Assembly: GCA_019918135.1 (NCBI GenBank) | Contig: WBZZ01003702.1 | Coordinates: 62,001 to 126,000, forward strand | Source of the DNA: Paulinella micropora | Lineage: Eukaryota; Cercozoa; Imbricatea; Euglyphida; Paulinellidae | DNA: 64,000 nt | Direction: 5' to 3' | Shown here: positions 51,451-62,639 of the stretch, piece after piece | How positions within the stretch are numbered: the stretch's first letter is position 1 | Layout: every line of letters starts with the position of its first letter | Program-made: the position numbers and the translations under genes | The notes under the pieces: model-generated | Seen by the model: the letters and a program-made list of their open reading frames with translations, nothing else | What the model was told of the DNA's origin: nothing | Database searches by the model: none

Positions 51451-51999
51451 TCTCTCTCTCTCTCTCACACACACACACAAACACGCACACCACACATTCA
51501 TGTTGAATCCCGACTACTAGCTTCATTACTTGCCTCCACGTGCAGGTTCACAAGTCACTTGAAAAGATTCCGGGGGTCATGGCGGTTCACGATCTGCACA
51601 TCTGGTCACTGACAGTGGGCAAGGCATCTTTGTCTGTTCACCTAAATGTGGACGACAAGCGAAGAGAGACTTCAGTAAGCATAAGCACACACTCAAGCCT
51701 TGTGTTGATTCTTGCGCCTTGTGCGATTAGTGTAAGCACGATGATGCCCTGCAACCGTCTAGGTTCTGCAGGCCTCGACCACCATGCTTGCGAAGCGGTA
51801 TAATATTCACCACACCACAATACAGGTCAATCTTCCATTTTCTCTTTCCCTGTGCAAGCGTTTTGTTTTTTTGGGGCAGGTTGAGACGGTCCGTGATTAT
51901 TTGGCATGTAATCCGAACTTTGGGCTCAGCATGTCTCCACAGGAGACAGCCGCTGCTAACGCGGAAGAAGATTGGGCCCAGATTGGCATTCGCCTCTGA
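48134..51999 (+). CDS. CDF-family zinc transporter (ZnT-like), ten exons
   Basis: I read exons at 48134-48355, 49484-49527, 49643-49754, 49988-50086, 50180-50217, 50330-51045, 51201-51352, 51546-51674, 51763-51825 and 51880-51999, all with GT-AG introns and compatible phases, about 564 residues. Domain order: Arg/Ser-rich N-terminus; TM1 [17 protein letters not shown]2 [16 protein letters not shown] with the His-Asp zinc site; TM3 ILGALV + [12 protein letters not shown]4 [13 protein letters not shown]; a very long His/Gly/Ser/Asp/Glu-rich loop in exon 6 (repeated HGHSHG); TM5 [12 protein letters not shown], second His-Asp site; TM6; and a cytosolic domain with [12 protein letters not shown] and HHTTIQ. 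CDF proteins exchange H+ for Zn2+ out of the cytosol. The reading is complete from ATG to TGA. Confidence 0.88.
48590..48990. repeat. (TAG/AGT)n microsatellite in intron 1 of the zinc transporter
   Basis: Almost uninterrupted AGT repeats with CCTAG variants at about 48,663; followed by a purine-rich (GAAA/GGA)n tract to about 49,270 and a GAT/GGT tract to 49,370. ORFs of Ser or Val runs here are artefacts. Confidence 0.95.
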
Positions 52000-54900
52000 G
52001 CGAGTTAAATGGATTGAAGTTTGTATTAGTCTAGGTTTTAGAAATTAGCTGTGTTAGTCTAGGTTTTAGAAATTAGCATCAGAAAGCCAAATACCTGTGA
52101 ACAGATCCCAATAACATAGGAGAGCGTGAGCAGTTCGAAGGTGAAAACAAAGCTGGAACCAAATTCTTTTTATGGTTTCTAAGCGTGAAAGGAAGTGGGA
52201 AGAGGAAATCCGAGCGAACAGAGGTGATGAAAGCAGGAGCAACTGGACAAGGAAGCAAAGTTGTTACGTAGTTACACTTTCGTGGCCACGCGGCGAGCGC
52301 TGGGGAATGGGAGCTTGGAGCAGAAAGTTTCTATGCACTGATGACGTCTGGTATGCTGATGTCACACGCTGTCTCATACCTTATTCCTCTTTTCTTCTTA
52401 TTCACTTTCTTCGTTTGCGTCTCCTGCTGCTTCTGCTTCTTCTGCCTTTTCTTATTATCTTTTTCATTTCAGAGGTATTGAATAACTCATTTTGTAACGA
52501 ATAGATCCATCAGCGTCAGCCTAATCTGACACTTTTTGTTTTACTTTCTGCTTTCCTTTTTTTTAATGCATAAATATACCTCAAGCTTGAGGCATACATC
52601 TACCTACAATGTTACCCGGCTGCTTGTGGTCTACTGCCTTCGTCCTGGCTTTACATCTGGTAGATAATGACACAGTTATTGTATTTCAAGATAGTGTTTG
52701 CCATTGGTTTGGGCTTTGCTAGTGTTATAGCTTGTAAGATTAATAGTGTCAATTTAATATGTCAATGGTATTTACGTAAAGACATTTAATAAAAAATAGT
52801 TATCACTGGAAGGGATGTGGGAACTAATAATCTTAATTAATGGTTAAGGGCAGGCCGTATCAGAGCATTGGACAAATGTAATTAGACACTTTCTCCTCAG
52901 TACTGTCCATTATCACTTTACTTATCCGTTAGTAGTAGTCGTTATTATACTTCCATTTTACTCTTACACTTCCCACTTAATTCTATCATTTGACATGAAT
53001 TAGACTCTTTCTCCTTAGTCATGTCCATTATTACTTAATTACATGTTAGTAGTAGTTCACTGTTGCTTTTATTAGTATTATTAGTTATTAATGCAGTCAA
53101 TTTCAGTACTTGTTCTGACTGGTACTGTTGGCACTAGCTTTTCACAATTACACGTTTTATCCATATCCGTACGTTGCATGGGTTTTCTCAGTTATAATTA
53201 AAAGATATTATTTAATGCAAGCCGGTGTATTTATACATCCTATTCCAAGCACTCTGAAAATAACTAGTCTCCCTCCTCTACAAAAGAGAGGAAACCAGCA
53301 TGGTGGGAAAATGTAGGAGAGTGTCAGAGCCCGCAAGCAACTTTCACAAAAAGGAAACAGAGAGCCATTTCCCTGCTAATGTCAGCCCTAACGATAATCA
53401 TAGTATTATCCGGCGTAAAAAGCCACTAATAGTACCGGTTACTTGTTTTAATATTATCGTTTTCAACCAGCTCAAAAGTATATAAATAAAAATATGTATA
53501 GTGTGACCATATCTTGACTAGATATATGTGGACATCACCCCCCGAATTATCCGGTAAAAAACTTATTTATAGATTTCGTCTGGCTGGACACGTCTGAAAT
53601 GCTAATTTGATCCTGGTCTTTTGGCTGCTTTTTGTCTTTGCGTCACTGAGCTAATATAACGAGAGATCATTCTCTTTTTCAAGTTGAGGACTGTGTTTGG
53701 TTATATTACCGACTTACTCTTCCATTGAGCTATCGTTGGGGATAGTACATTTGGAGTCCATAGCTAAAGGCTGATTTCTTTTCTGATCTGTCGTACAGAC
53801 ATCAGATAAGCACAAATTTATTTTGCGCTGATCTGTCGCACAGACAAAAAACTTACAAACAAGCAATCAATTTGTCACAAGCTGGCATAACCTCATATGT
53901 AAATTCAACATAAGGGAAAGTTCCTTAGTGAGGGGTTTGACTTTTTGAATTGATTATTTGCGCATAGGATTCCTCATATATTTCTTGAAATATTTCACTA
54001 TGGTGAGCATATTCTTATTTTTAATGGTTTTTGAGAAATCTGTAATTGAAGTTGTGTAAAAAAGCACCATTACGTGTGGAAAAAAATTCGGAAAAAGACA
54101 GGTCGGGCCGTCATTTTTTTTGCTGATTCAATGTGGTAAAAAAATGGTTTGCAACCACGATTATGATTAAAGAATCTGTCTTTGGTTGTTATTTTATTAG
54201 ATTTTGAACTATGAAACGTTGTACAATACGTCTTAACAAATAATTTAATCGAATTTTGGAAATTTTTCAATATCTCTGAGAAACACAGTGTCGGCTGGAA
54301 AACAGTCCCTCAAGGGCAAATAAAAAAGCAAACAAAAATTTATTATGAAAGGAATTACTGCTCCTATAGCTCATGAACGAGTTGGGGGGGGGGGGGGTTC
54401 AAATACACTATAGCCTGAATTCTGGGGGAAGGGGAGCTAAAAAATACATGAAACCTAGAAGAAAACTGGTCAAAACTTTTTTGACATTCCGACATCTTGG
54501 ACTTACCTGCCTCCAGGAATGAAGCAGACACATCCCTTTTTCAATATTTTTGTATCTATCGTAAGTATATGTCAGGGAGACATGATTACACTAAAAAAAC
54601 TTGAGGAGAAAGGTCCAGGAAAAAATGTACAGGCATGTGTAGGTCAGACACGTGAAGTTGTGAAAACACACTTTTTGGTTTGTAGCTTCTAGGCAAAATG
54701 AACAAAAATCCTTTGGTGGAGCTTTAGTTTATGGTTGTGAAAGACGATTCCAATACTTAAAATTCTTAAAACTGATGAATACTAAAATGTATATGTCCCC
54801 AAAACCATAAAAATGCTGGTTTTGTGATTTTGAGTTTTTGCCTTCCACAGACATTTACAAATAACACAAAGTTGGAGAAATACGTTTAATGATAATACAA

Positions 54901-55550
54901 AACGATTCACCTATTCATCTGTGCAAGAAATAATACTTAAGCTACAAAATATAGATTTTCATGTTTCGACAAGGAAAAAATTAGCTGATTTTCTACTAGC
55001 TAGTTTGTAGCCTACAAGTAAAAGTATCAAAAGATATTTTATGCAAGTGATGAAAAACACTCAAAGTTACTATGTATATACTTAGATAGCTATGATATGT
55101 CTTGTGCTAAGAGATATCTGATGCACTCAGGGAACCCTCCCCTCTGTGCTTTTTTCCTAGGTTGGCCGGGCCAGGACGCACCGTGGAAGCCGGGGAATTT
55201 CATTGCATTTTTTACTGAAAAACATGGTCAGAACGTCTTGCCGGGTGGTACGCAGAACTAAGTAATTACAACAGATAAAATCATGTGGTTTTCACTAAAT
55301 AAAAGCTTAACAAGTGTAGGGTTACGCACCATACTTTCCTGATCAAAAAAATTAAAAATCACACATTTTATTATTACATTATAAAATAGTCAAAAATATT
55401 ACCGTTAAGTATATTTCAAATTCAAATTTAATTTTTGAGTTGAATATGGCAAGCCAATCATCTGATTTAGATCTCTACAACAACAAAAAAATTACTAAAA
55501 AATAATCAGAACTCGCCAAGTTCCGTGTGCCACCGCACTAAATCCATTCA
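52000..55550. other. AT-rich intergenic sequence, no gene recognised
   Basis: Only short ORFs without domain signals. 52,010-52,075 contains a 27-bp tandem duplication (TTAGTCTAGGTTTTAGAAATTAG). A GGAAAAAGACAGG fragment near 54,093 resembles the 360-bp satellite. A T/G-run lies at about 54,385. Confidence 0.5.
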
Positions 55551-55963
55551 ATTTACATATGCTTTAGCCCTTGTGCACATTTGGCTTCTGTGTGCTCTTC
55601 TACAAGACACCAGACCACACCTACTCCACTCCCTCTTGCTGCTTGCATAAAGCCAAGTAGGATAAGTGCGAAACAAAGATCAGACAAACACACAGACGGA
55701 GGAGAAACTAGCAAAGGTCTCCCACTCTCTGTTCTGAACCATTTTCCTTGCATTTTCTCTGCAGAAACCAGAGGAGATTACACATCTCTCACACAAGAGC
55801 AAGACAAATATCGATGCACTGTCCGACGACAGACTGACTTCTACAAAACAGCTCTTTTGACCAAACTATCGTTATCTCTGTGTAGTGCCTGACGCCCCAT
55901 AACTATTTCAACAGAGAAAAGGAAGAAGGAGAAGAAGGTTGCATAGAGTGATAAGAATAACAG

Positions 55964-56000
<37 letters not shown>
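55964..56000 (+). repeat. 37-bp poly(A) run before the Gypsy-like gag gene
   Basis: An uninterrupted A-run 27 bases upstream of the gag ATG. It could be the tail of an older retroposed sequence, a leader feature or an assembly artefact. Confidence 0.6.
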
Positions 56001-56001
<1 letters not shown>

Positions 56002-56026
56002 CAGACGTGAATCTCATAAACATAAG

Positions 56027-58648
56027 ATGGAAGACGAGAATGAGCAGGCTGGTGTGACACCAACTGATTATGGTCCTAGTGAGGGAGGAGAGGAGCAGGA
56101 GACTCAGTACTCAGAAGAGAGGGGGGATAGAGATGGAGAGGAGAGAGAGGAGTATACGTATACAGCCGATGTAGAGTCGACAGGGGGTAATGCACAAGAA
56201 GCGAGTGCAGGTCAGACTGGAGGCTCTCCACTGACAGAGGCAGAGAGAGAGATGGAGGATGTTGGCCAGAATATCCCAGATACATGGGAACAGTTGGCTA
56301 CATATGATGATGAAGAGTCCTTCTTCCTTAACTACCCAACCTATTATAAAACACACATCTACATTCCTTACGAGAAAAGGAATAGACCAGGACAAGGTCA
56401 AAGCAACCTCCTGATCGAAATTCCCGGCCTTGCGAAGCCTCTCTTCAACAAAGTGAGGTTTGAGCACGAAAGAGTGCCATTGCAGGATATCAAGTATGGC
56501 GACACTCTTACACTGTGCGACATATACGACATATCTGCAACACTCTACGCTGCTGTGCTCGTTGCGGAATTTTATGAACGCACAAACATACAGTGGAAAA
56601 ATAAACGCACAACTGCAGCATGGCTGTCTGTCTGTGGTGTCCCCACTGATATCAAGAATCTAGAAAGAAAGTTCGAAGGTAGAAACCAAAGTGGCATTGA
56701 GTTTGCCCTTGAGGCTTTTTTAACTGCCTTCACACGGGCTTACAACGAAATGTACAAAGCACTGAAAGACAACACAAGGCAACATCCTGTTTACGAGGAG
56801 GTTGACCAGTCTTGTCAGGTGCTTGAACGCCTCACACAACTCCATAAGGGCCTCTTTGAGGGGAAGGAGCAAAAACCAACATGGAAACAATGGGCCCACA
56901 CGAAGAATCACACTCTCATTAAAGGCCCTCTCACAACAATCCCAAATAATAACAGAGCTGATAAGTCTTCCATGAGAGAAAAGGCACACTTCCTCTCTAG
57001 TGCCTCAGGGCTTGCACAGTTCGTGACTCATCTAGCACGACAGGTGAAAGAAGAAGAGACGAGACAGAAAGAGGAGAAGGAGCAGAAGGAGAAGATAGCT
57101 GTGGCAATGGCAGTAGCACGGGTGGCTCCACAGCCAACGGCTCCACCTACCACATCTAACCCAGCTCCCAAGAAAGCAGGAGGAGGACCCACAGGAGGAG
57201 GACCCCAAGGGGGAGGAACAGTAATTAACTTGACTGACTCCCAGAAGAAAAAGCAGGCGCTGCAGGCAGCCCTAGCTAAAATCAAAATTGGGGGAGGGGG
57301 CCTTAAGCTCTATGCTATCACTGCCAATGAGGCTGACACAGAGAAGACCCTCATGACTAAGTTCAATGAGATGGACAGATGCTTCCAGCAAAACCAGTGT
57401 GAGGTGGAGCAGGAGTATGAAGTCCTAGAACATCTCTGTGATCGATCCCTCCTTGGAGCTGGTTTTGATCGTATAACTTACGAGAAATACAGAGGAGAGG
57501 AGGAGCTAGCAAGGAAAGGTGGACATGCAGAGATGAGTTGTACTCTGGCCATTGCTGCCCTCATTCGATACTTTAAGGCAAGTGGATACCAACACTTGTG
57601 CACTGGCACATTGATTGGGTTTGAAATTTTCGACTTAGTATCGGAGCAGTTGCAGTCTGTCACTCAGCTTGCATCTGTCTTAACAAATGTGGGCACCCAG
57701 TACACTCTCTTTTATAACCACAAAGCCATACTCCTATATTTCCTCAGTGCTTTGCACGTCTACAACAAAAATAAGCTCACACTGCTCATGCAAGACTGCA
57801 AAACCTTCGACAAGGTAAAGCACTTGAACTTTTTGGAAATGAGCGTCTTTGAGGCCACGACTAAGGCCGTGAGCCCAAAAATGTTGTGGACCGAAGTAAT
57901 GACCGCTTGTCAGAGGCTCGACAGCCAGACAGCATCCTTGATCGGTTCTGCATCGGCTTCTGCTCAACCGCAAGCCGCACATACGCAACGATCTCTAGGA
58001 AAGCGACCAAGAGAGAACAGTCGTGAAGCTAACACACCTTGTATTCGTTGGTGGGCACGGGCACAATGCTTCAAACACACAAATAAGAAATGCCCGTACA
58101 ACCACGATGTCGAGGACACCCGCATCCGAAACACACTCCTCAAGAACGTACGGTCGGACGAAACCAACACCGTCGCCGTTCTGCGCCGACTGCGCAAGGA
58201 TCAGGGGTGGAAATTACAGGATGTCGCGGACCATGACCACGAACTAGCTGACGCGATCAATTCTCTTTTCGCTAGAGATGATCAGAAGACGGCAGCCATA
58301 GAAGCCGCAAGTAGAGGAAGAGGTGGAACACGAGGAAGAGGAGGATGGAGAGGAATCAATCGAGGAGGAGGAGCCCCTTTCGCACGAGGCACATACACTC
58401 GCGGGGGGGAGAGAGGATTTGTGAGAAGAGGAGGAGGAAGAGGTGTATTTCAAGGTAGAGGAGGAGGAAGATGGGTTGGCCGAGGTGGATACGGCAGCGC
58501 AGAGCGCCCGTACCACAGAGATGGGGGCTGGGCAGACGGCTCGAGCTCAAGCTCGAGTTCCTCAGCACCACAGGCCTATGCGACATCAGGCGCAACCACT
58601 ACCGACACTGATGCCGACTCAGGTAACAGATTTGAGGTAGTCCAATGA
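56027..58648 (+). CDS. Gypsy-like gag protein with CCCH finger and RGG-rich tail
   Basis: The 873-residue ORF begins with an acidic region (residues 1-95), then a capsid-like helical domain (about 95-330), a Lys/Glu-Pro-Gly linker, a second helical domain (about 425-640), a CCCH-type zinc finger CIRWWARAQCFKHTNKKCPY...H (about 675), and an Arg-Gly-rich tail (GRGGTRGRGGWRG, GGGRGVFQGRGGGR). A CCCH finger and RGG tail take the place of the usual CCHC knuckle, as RNA-binding modules. The ORF ends with TGA followed by CTAG, and the next ORF is in the same frame. It is intact. Confidence 0.75.
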   Translation: MEDENEQAGVTPTDYGPSEGGEEQETQYSEERGDRDGEEREEYTYTADVESTGGNAQEASAGQTGGSPLTEAEREMEDVGQNIPDTWEQLATYDDEESFFLNYPTYYKTHIYIPYEKRNRPGQGQSNLLIEIPGLAKPLFNKVRFEHERVPLQDIKYGDTLTLCDIYDISATLYAAVLVAEFYERTNIQWKNKRTTAAWLSVCGVPTDIKNLERKFEGRNQSGIEFALEAFLTAFTRAYNEMYKALKDNTRQHPVYEEVDQSCQVLERLTQLHKGLFEGKEQKPTWKQWAHTKNHTLIKGPLTTIPNNNRADKSSMREKAHFLSSASGLAQFVTHLARQVKEEETRQKEEKEQKEKIAVAMAVARVAPQPTAPPTTSNPAPKKAGGGPTGGGPQGGGTVINLTDSQKKKQALQAALAKIKIGGGGLKLYAITANEADTEKTLMTKFNEMDRCFQQNQCEVEQEYEVLEHLCDRSLLGAGFDRITYEKYRGEEELARKGGHAEMSCTLAIAALIRYFKASGYQHLCTGTLIGFEIFDLVSEQLQSVTQLASVLTNVGTQYTLFYNHKAILLYFLSALHVYNKNKLTLLMQDCKTFDKVKHLNFLEMSVFEATTKAVSPKMLWTEVMTACQRLDSQTASLIGSASASAQPQAAHTQRSLGKRPRENSREANTPCIRWWARAQCFKHTNKKCPYNHDVEDTRIRNTLLKNVRSDETNTVAVLRRLRKDQGWKLQDVADHDHELADAINSLFARDDQKTAAIEAASRGRGGTRGRGGWRGINRGGGAPFARGTYTRGGERGFVRRGGGRGVFQGRGGGRWVGRGGYGSAERPYHRDGGWADGSSSSSSSSAPQAYATSGATTTDTDADSGNRFEVVQ

Positions 58649-59758
58649 CTAGAGAAGGAAGGAGAAAACAGAACAACATGCATTGCACGATACACCGTTG
58701 TGCAGGTCCCAACCAAGGGTACCAGTGAGTCTAAGAGCCCACAGCAGGCCACAGACCAACTCAAAGGTAGTACAATACCAGTACACCCATCACGACAACA
58801 AACAGTGCATGCTGCTAATAGGCAGGCGAGTAAAGCGCTGGCAAAGAGAAAGCAGGCGGGCCTGTCGCAGCCACAGCCGAAGAAAGTAAGAATAGAACCG
58901 GCAGTTAATCTTATCAAATTACCGAGACAGACAATAGACAAGGAGGATGGAGGACATCAACCTCTCTTCACGGTCTCAAACAGAGAAAGCAAGGACAATT
59001 ATCCTTCGCCTGTGAACAATACCCAAAAAGACATTACAAAAACGGCGGAAAGGGAGGAGGAGGCGAACCTCGAGAAAAGGATACAGATTTTAGAACACAA
59101 GCTCCTTGTATTGGCCTTGAAAAGTCACCGGCCAGACGCTTTATGCTATACGAACCTTTTTTGTGAAACATTAAATACCTTTATAAACGTTGGTAATGAT
59201 ACTATGGCGAATATTAATATTGTCGGCCAGAAATTTACTACGAAACACCATGAGTGGTTAGAAACTAATATGAAAAAATCATCTGGCACCTTGAAAGGAG
59301 TTAGTAGTCGGACGGATATAACGGGCATCATCACTTTAAATTTTAAATTGAAATCCGGACGAGTATATCGAGTGGACTTATACGTTGTCCCCGAATACCA
59401 CGGATCTGTTCTTTTGTCGTACAACCAACTGGCGACAATGAACGTAGTGATTGATTGCGCCGCCAAAAGAGTCATATACGGCGTAGAGCCAGGAGAAGAA
59501 TATACTGTCAACTCTCTCCATGCTATTGACCCATACGAGGCCCTACACCTAGGGGTAGCATCGGAAGGGAAACAGGTGGCCATTACACACGCATATGAGG
59601 CATATATGCCAACGGACGCGGTGTCTAAAGATGGTTCAAACCTGTCAGACAAGAGAGAGGCGGAGGTTTATACTGCTACAGTCTCTACACAATGGGATAA
59701 AAAGTCGACAGACGATCTCATTGAAAAGAGGAAAGAGGAGATTATATGCATGGGATAA
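58649..59758 (+). CDS. Gypsy-like protease region, in frame behind the gag TGA
   Basis: The frame is open from 58649 with no ATG near the start, so translation would need readthrough of the gag TGA. After a basic Gln-rich linker there is a retropepsin-like domain: TFINVGNDTMANINIVGQKF, a GSVLLSYNQLATMNVVIDC block matching the usual 'LG.dwL....id...' flap and end, and KRVIYGVEPGEE. The expected catalytic D-[TS]-G reads N-V-G, so the active Asp seems to be lost. It ends with TAA at 59756; the reverse-transcriptase ORF continues in the same frame. Confidence 0.6.
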   Translation, partial: LEKEGENRTTCIARYTVVQVPTKGTSESKSPQQATDQLKGSTIPVHPSRQQTVHAANRQASKALAKRKQAGLSQPQPKKVRIEPAVNLIKLPRQTIDKEDGGHQPLFTVSNRESKDNYPSPVNNTQKDITKTAEREEEANLEKRIQILEHKLLVLALKSHRPDALCYTNLFCETLNTFINVGNDTMANINIVGQKFTTKHHEWLETNMKKSSGTLKGVSSRTDITGIITLNFKLKSGRVYRVDLYVVPEYHGSVLLSYNQLATMNVVIDCAAKRVIYGVEPGEEYTVNSLHAIDPYEALHLGVASEGKQVAITHAYEAYMPTDAVSKDGSNLSDKREAEVYTATVSTQWDKKSTDDLIEKRKEEIICMG

Positions 59759-59770
59759 AGGTGTCCATCG

Positions 59771-61516
59771 TTGGCGAGATTTGAAGAAGGAGCAGGGGCC
59801 GATGTATATATTACCAACGGGTATTGCTTTCACGTAAAGGTGGAAGAGAAGGACAGGCAGGAGTTTATACCGAGGAGAAGGGGACGACTCCCTGATATCC
59901 CGGCAGAAAATATTAAAAGCTTTATTACCGAATTCTGGGGTGACGAGCCTACGTGGCCGCGCTCACTGACAGAAGTTAAAAAGTGCCTGCGCACTCTTTT
60001 TGAAAATAGTAAACCATATACGGTCATACTCCCGTACAATGAGAATGCGATATGGGCGCAGGAGATACGGGACCGGCTTATTGATCATCCGATACCGTTG
60101 CCCTCACGGAAGCAACACTTAGTGGTGGCTTGTCGTCTCGGGACTCGTGAGCAGAGCAGTGCACGGAAGCTCAGAGACCAGGACAAGTTGAAATTGATTC
60201 CTCAAGCATTCACATGCTTCGATGGTTTCTACACCCGAAAAGCTCCGTTGCAATATGCGAGATTAATAGATATGTTGGTAGGTCTGGCGGAGGACGACGA
60301 ACCAGACACTGCCACATATGAAAAAACGGGAATGGACGATATATCAGAAGAAGAGTTGGGCTTGGAGGAGGACAGAGCACCCCTCAAGCATCAAAAGAGA
60401 ATGTCAGAGGAGGAGTTTAAGGCGGCAATAGACGAGAAATTGGCAGGAGGAGCAGGTACGGAGAAAGAGAAAGAGGTTTTGAAAGAGAGATTGAAGGCGA
60501 ACAAAATGATTTTTGACCCCCCTCAAGCGGGAGGTGTCAAGCCGGAAGACTTCACTGCGGTTATTTGTAAAATACCAGGTGCTGAGCCTTCCCCGGCGCC
60601 ACGACGGGCAAATCTGAGTATACATGAAGCAAAGATCGCAGAAGAACAAGCACGGCAGTTACTCGATGAGGATTTCATTGAGAGATCGACATCTCCAATA
60701 GTTTCCCAACCGAGACTGGTGCCTAAACCGGGAGGAGAATGGCGCTTAACGGTTAACTATGCCCGCGTCAATAAAATTTTAGAGGAGGAACGAAATCCAT
60801 TACCTACTCTTGAAGAAGGAAGGCGAGTATTGCGGAACGCCAAGCTATACTCAGTCATTGATCTGAAGAATGGCTTCTGGCAAATTCCACTGGATGAAAA
60901 GTCCAGATGGCTGACTGCATTTGTAGTAGGAATGGAGATATATCAGTGGAAAGTACTTCCGATGGGACTCAAACAGGCCCCGGGACTCTTTCAGAAAGCG
61001 ATGCAAAGCATGCTGAGTAGCAAATATGATGACCAGACAGAGGGAGGTTTCATGAGGAGAAGAAGACAGAAGGCGGGAGAGTACGCATTTTGTTACATCG
61101 ATGACATTATCGTGTACTCCAATACGATGGAAGAGCACATCGACCATCTAACAGACATTTTCAGGCGTATCAAACTATTTGGCCTGAAATGTAATTTGAA
61201 GAAATGTCAACTCGCAAAGACAAGCGTGACATATTTGGGGTACGAAATCTCTTACAATAGAGTCTCGATATCCAAAGAGAAGAGGGAGGAGATCATGAGC
61301 CGGCAGAGGCCGAAGAATCGCACAGAGCTGCACTCATTTCTTGCGATGGCGCAATATTACAGCCAGTTCATACCCAATTGGGGTGCAACTCGGGCTAAGT
61401 TGGAGAGAATGATCGACTTCGGTGATTTTGAGAAGTGGGATGATGAAGCCTTAGAAGCGTACAACACGCTCAAAGATCTCATCTACAAAGTCCGAAGGAT
61501 GGCGGACTCGTGCTGA
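59771..61516 (+). CDS. Gypsy-like reverse transcriptase
   Basis: The 581-residue frame lies 12 bases after TAA 59756 and in the same frame as gag and protease. N-terminal ~270 residues form a linker domain, then RT motifs: IVSQPRLVPKPGGEWRLTV, LYSVIDLKNGFWQIPL, LPMGLKQAPGLFQ, catalytic YIDDIIVYS and GLKCNLKKCQ..TYLGYEIS, typical of Ty3/Gypsy. The thumb ends near 61,490 where the frame changes. All catalytic residues (VIDL Asp and the two Asp of YIDD) are present. Confidence 0.88.
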   Translation: MARFEEGAGADVYITNGYCFHVKVEEKDRQEFIPRRRGRLPDIPAENIKSFITEFWGDEPTWPRSLTEVKKCLRTLFENSKPYTVILPYNENAIWAQEIRDRLIDHPIPLPSRKQHLVVACRLGTREQSSARKLRDQDKLKLIPQAFTCFDGFYTRKAPLQYARLIDMLVGLAEDDEPDTATYEKTGMDDISEEELGLEEDRAPLKHQKRMSEEEFKAAIDEKLAGGAGTEKEKEVLKERLKANKMIFDPPQAGGVKPEDFTAVICKIPGAEPSPAPRRANLSIHEAKIAEEQARQLLDEDFIERSTSPIVSQPRLVPKPGGEWRLTVNYARVNKILEEERNPLPTLEEGRRVLRNAKLYSVIDLKNGFWQIPLDEKSRWLTAFVVGMEIYQWKVLPMGLKQAPGLFQKAMQSMLSSKYDDQTEGGFMRRRRQKAGEYAFCYIDDIIVYSNTMEEHIDHLTDIFRRIKLFGLKCNLKKCQLAKTSVTYLGYEISYNRVSISKEKREEIMSRQRPKNRTELHSFLAMAQYYSQFIPNWGATRAKLERMIDFGDFEKWDDEALEAYNTLKDLIYKVRRMADSC

Positions 61517-61935
61517 TGATGCCCGACTTTTCGAAGCAATTCGTAGTCGACACAGACGCATCAAAGTTCGCGATCGGCGCAGTCTTACAACAGGAAGATG
61601 AGGAGAAAAAGTTGCGCCCGATCATGTTTATAAGTAGAAAGTTGTGCTCGGCGGAGCGAAACTATTGTACGAGACAGAGAGAGGCACTGGCGGTGGTCTG
61701 GGCCCTCAAACGGTTGAGAGAGTATTTATGGGGTGGACCTCAGTTTATAGTAAGGACTGATCACCAGAATTTACTATGGCTGATGAATCATGAACAGACT
61801 GGCCGTCTAGCGAGATGGCAGGCATTCTTGTCATGTTTCAATTTTACAATGGTCCATCTACCCGGCAAGCGAAATGTTGTCGCTGACAGCCTCTCCAGGC
61901 TAGAGTTTCACTCAGAAGTGGCAGCTCTCGTATAA
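61495..61935 (+). CDS. Gypsy-like RNase H, one frame off the RT
   Basis: It begins in the overlap with the RT (LVLMMPDFSKQFVVDTDASK, first Asp of RNase H), then REALAVVWALKRLREYLWG (Glu), IVRTDHQNLLWL (Asp) and VHLPGKRNVVADSLSRL (final Asp), the complete Ty3/Gypsy RNase H. The frame change near 61,500 is probably a one-base indel. Translation stops at TAA 61933, and no integrase follows in any frame. Confidence 0.85.
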   Translation, partial: KDGGLVLMMPDFSKQFVVDTDASKFAIGAVLQQEDEEKKLRPIMFISRKLCSAERNYCTRQREALAVVWALKRLREYLWGGPQFIVRTDHQNLLWLMNHEQTGRLARWQAFLSCFNFTMVHLPGKRNVVADSLSRLEFHSEVAALV

Positions 61936-62639
61936 CTAAACATTCGACAATCTTGGGGGTATCCCTTTTTCCGAAATTTTCCATGAAGTATATGGACTTT
62001 TTTGAAAACGTGTGGAAATGAAAGGAAATCAATTCACTGATTGCAGAACATATAAAAATAATATTAAAACATGTTTTTATTAATTGTAATACACTTTAAC
62101 TTCATCTTCAGAGGTGGGCAGGAACCGGTCCGACACGGTAATCTTTCTCCTTTTTCATAGTCCCGGCTACTATGAATCTATGATGATAACAATGCCCAAC
62201 ATGCAGAATTTGCTTTTAAGTTTGTTTATCTTTGTTTACATTAAGCATTTTACTTTATTATGATAATAAACATTGCTTTTACCTACAATAAATTCCCCCG
62301 GGGGGGGGGGGAGGGGGGAGGGGGGAACGGGGGAGGAAGAGAAGTGCGATGTCGCCACGCAAAATACATAGATTCTACAACAAAATTTCTTTAATTACTA
62401 AAAAAAATAATAAATCTAACTCCGTAATATCATACTAACTAAATTAGAAGTTTGTTTAACTCTTGCACGCGACAAACGTTCTTAATCACGCTTTCGACCA
62501 TAACAAACCTGCCAGTGCAAAAAATTACGATTAATACTACACTACTACAAAGAAAAAAAACACAAAACAAATTCAAACATCTTTCAGATGAAGGAGAAAA
62601 GTGAAAGCTATGCAAACTACCTGGTGCGTGCATTTGAAG
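61936..62639. other. no gene; includes a G-run at about 62,300
   Basis: Expected position of a Gypsy integrase, but no HHCC or DDE motif is seen in any frame. AT-rich, with CCCCCGGGGGGGGGGGG near 62,297. No long terminal repeat matching 55,100-56,026 was noticed. Confidence 0.5.
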
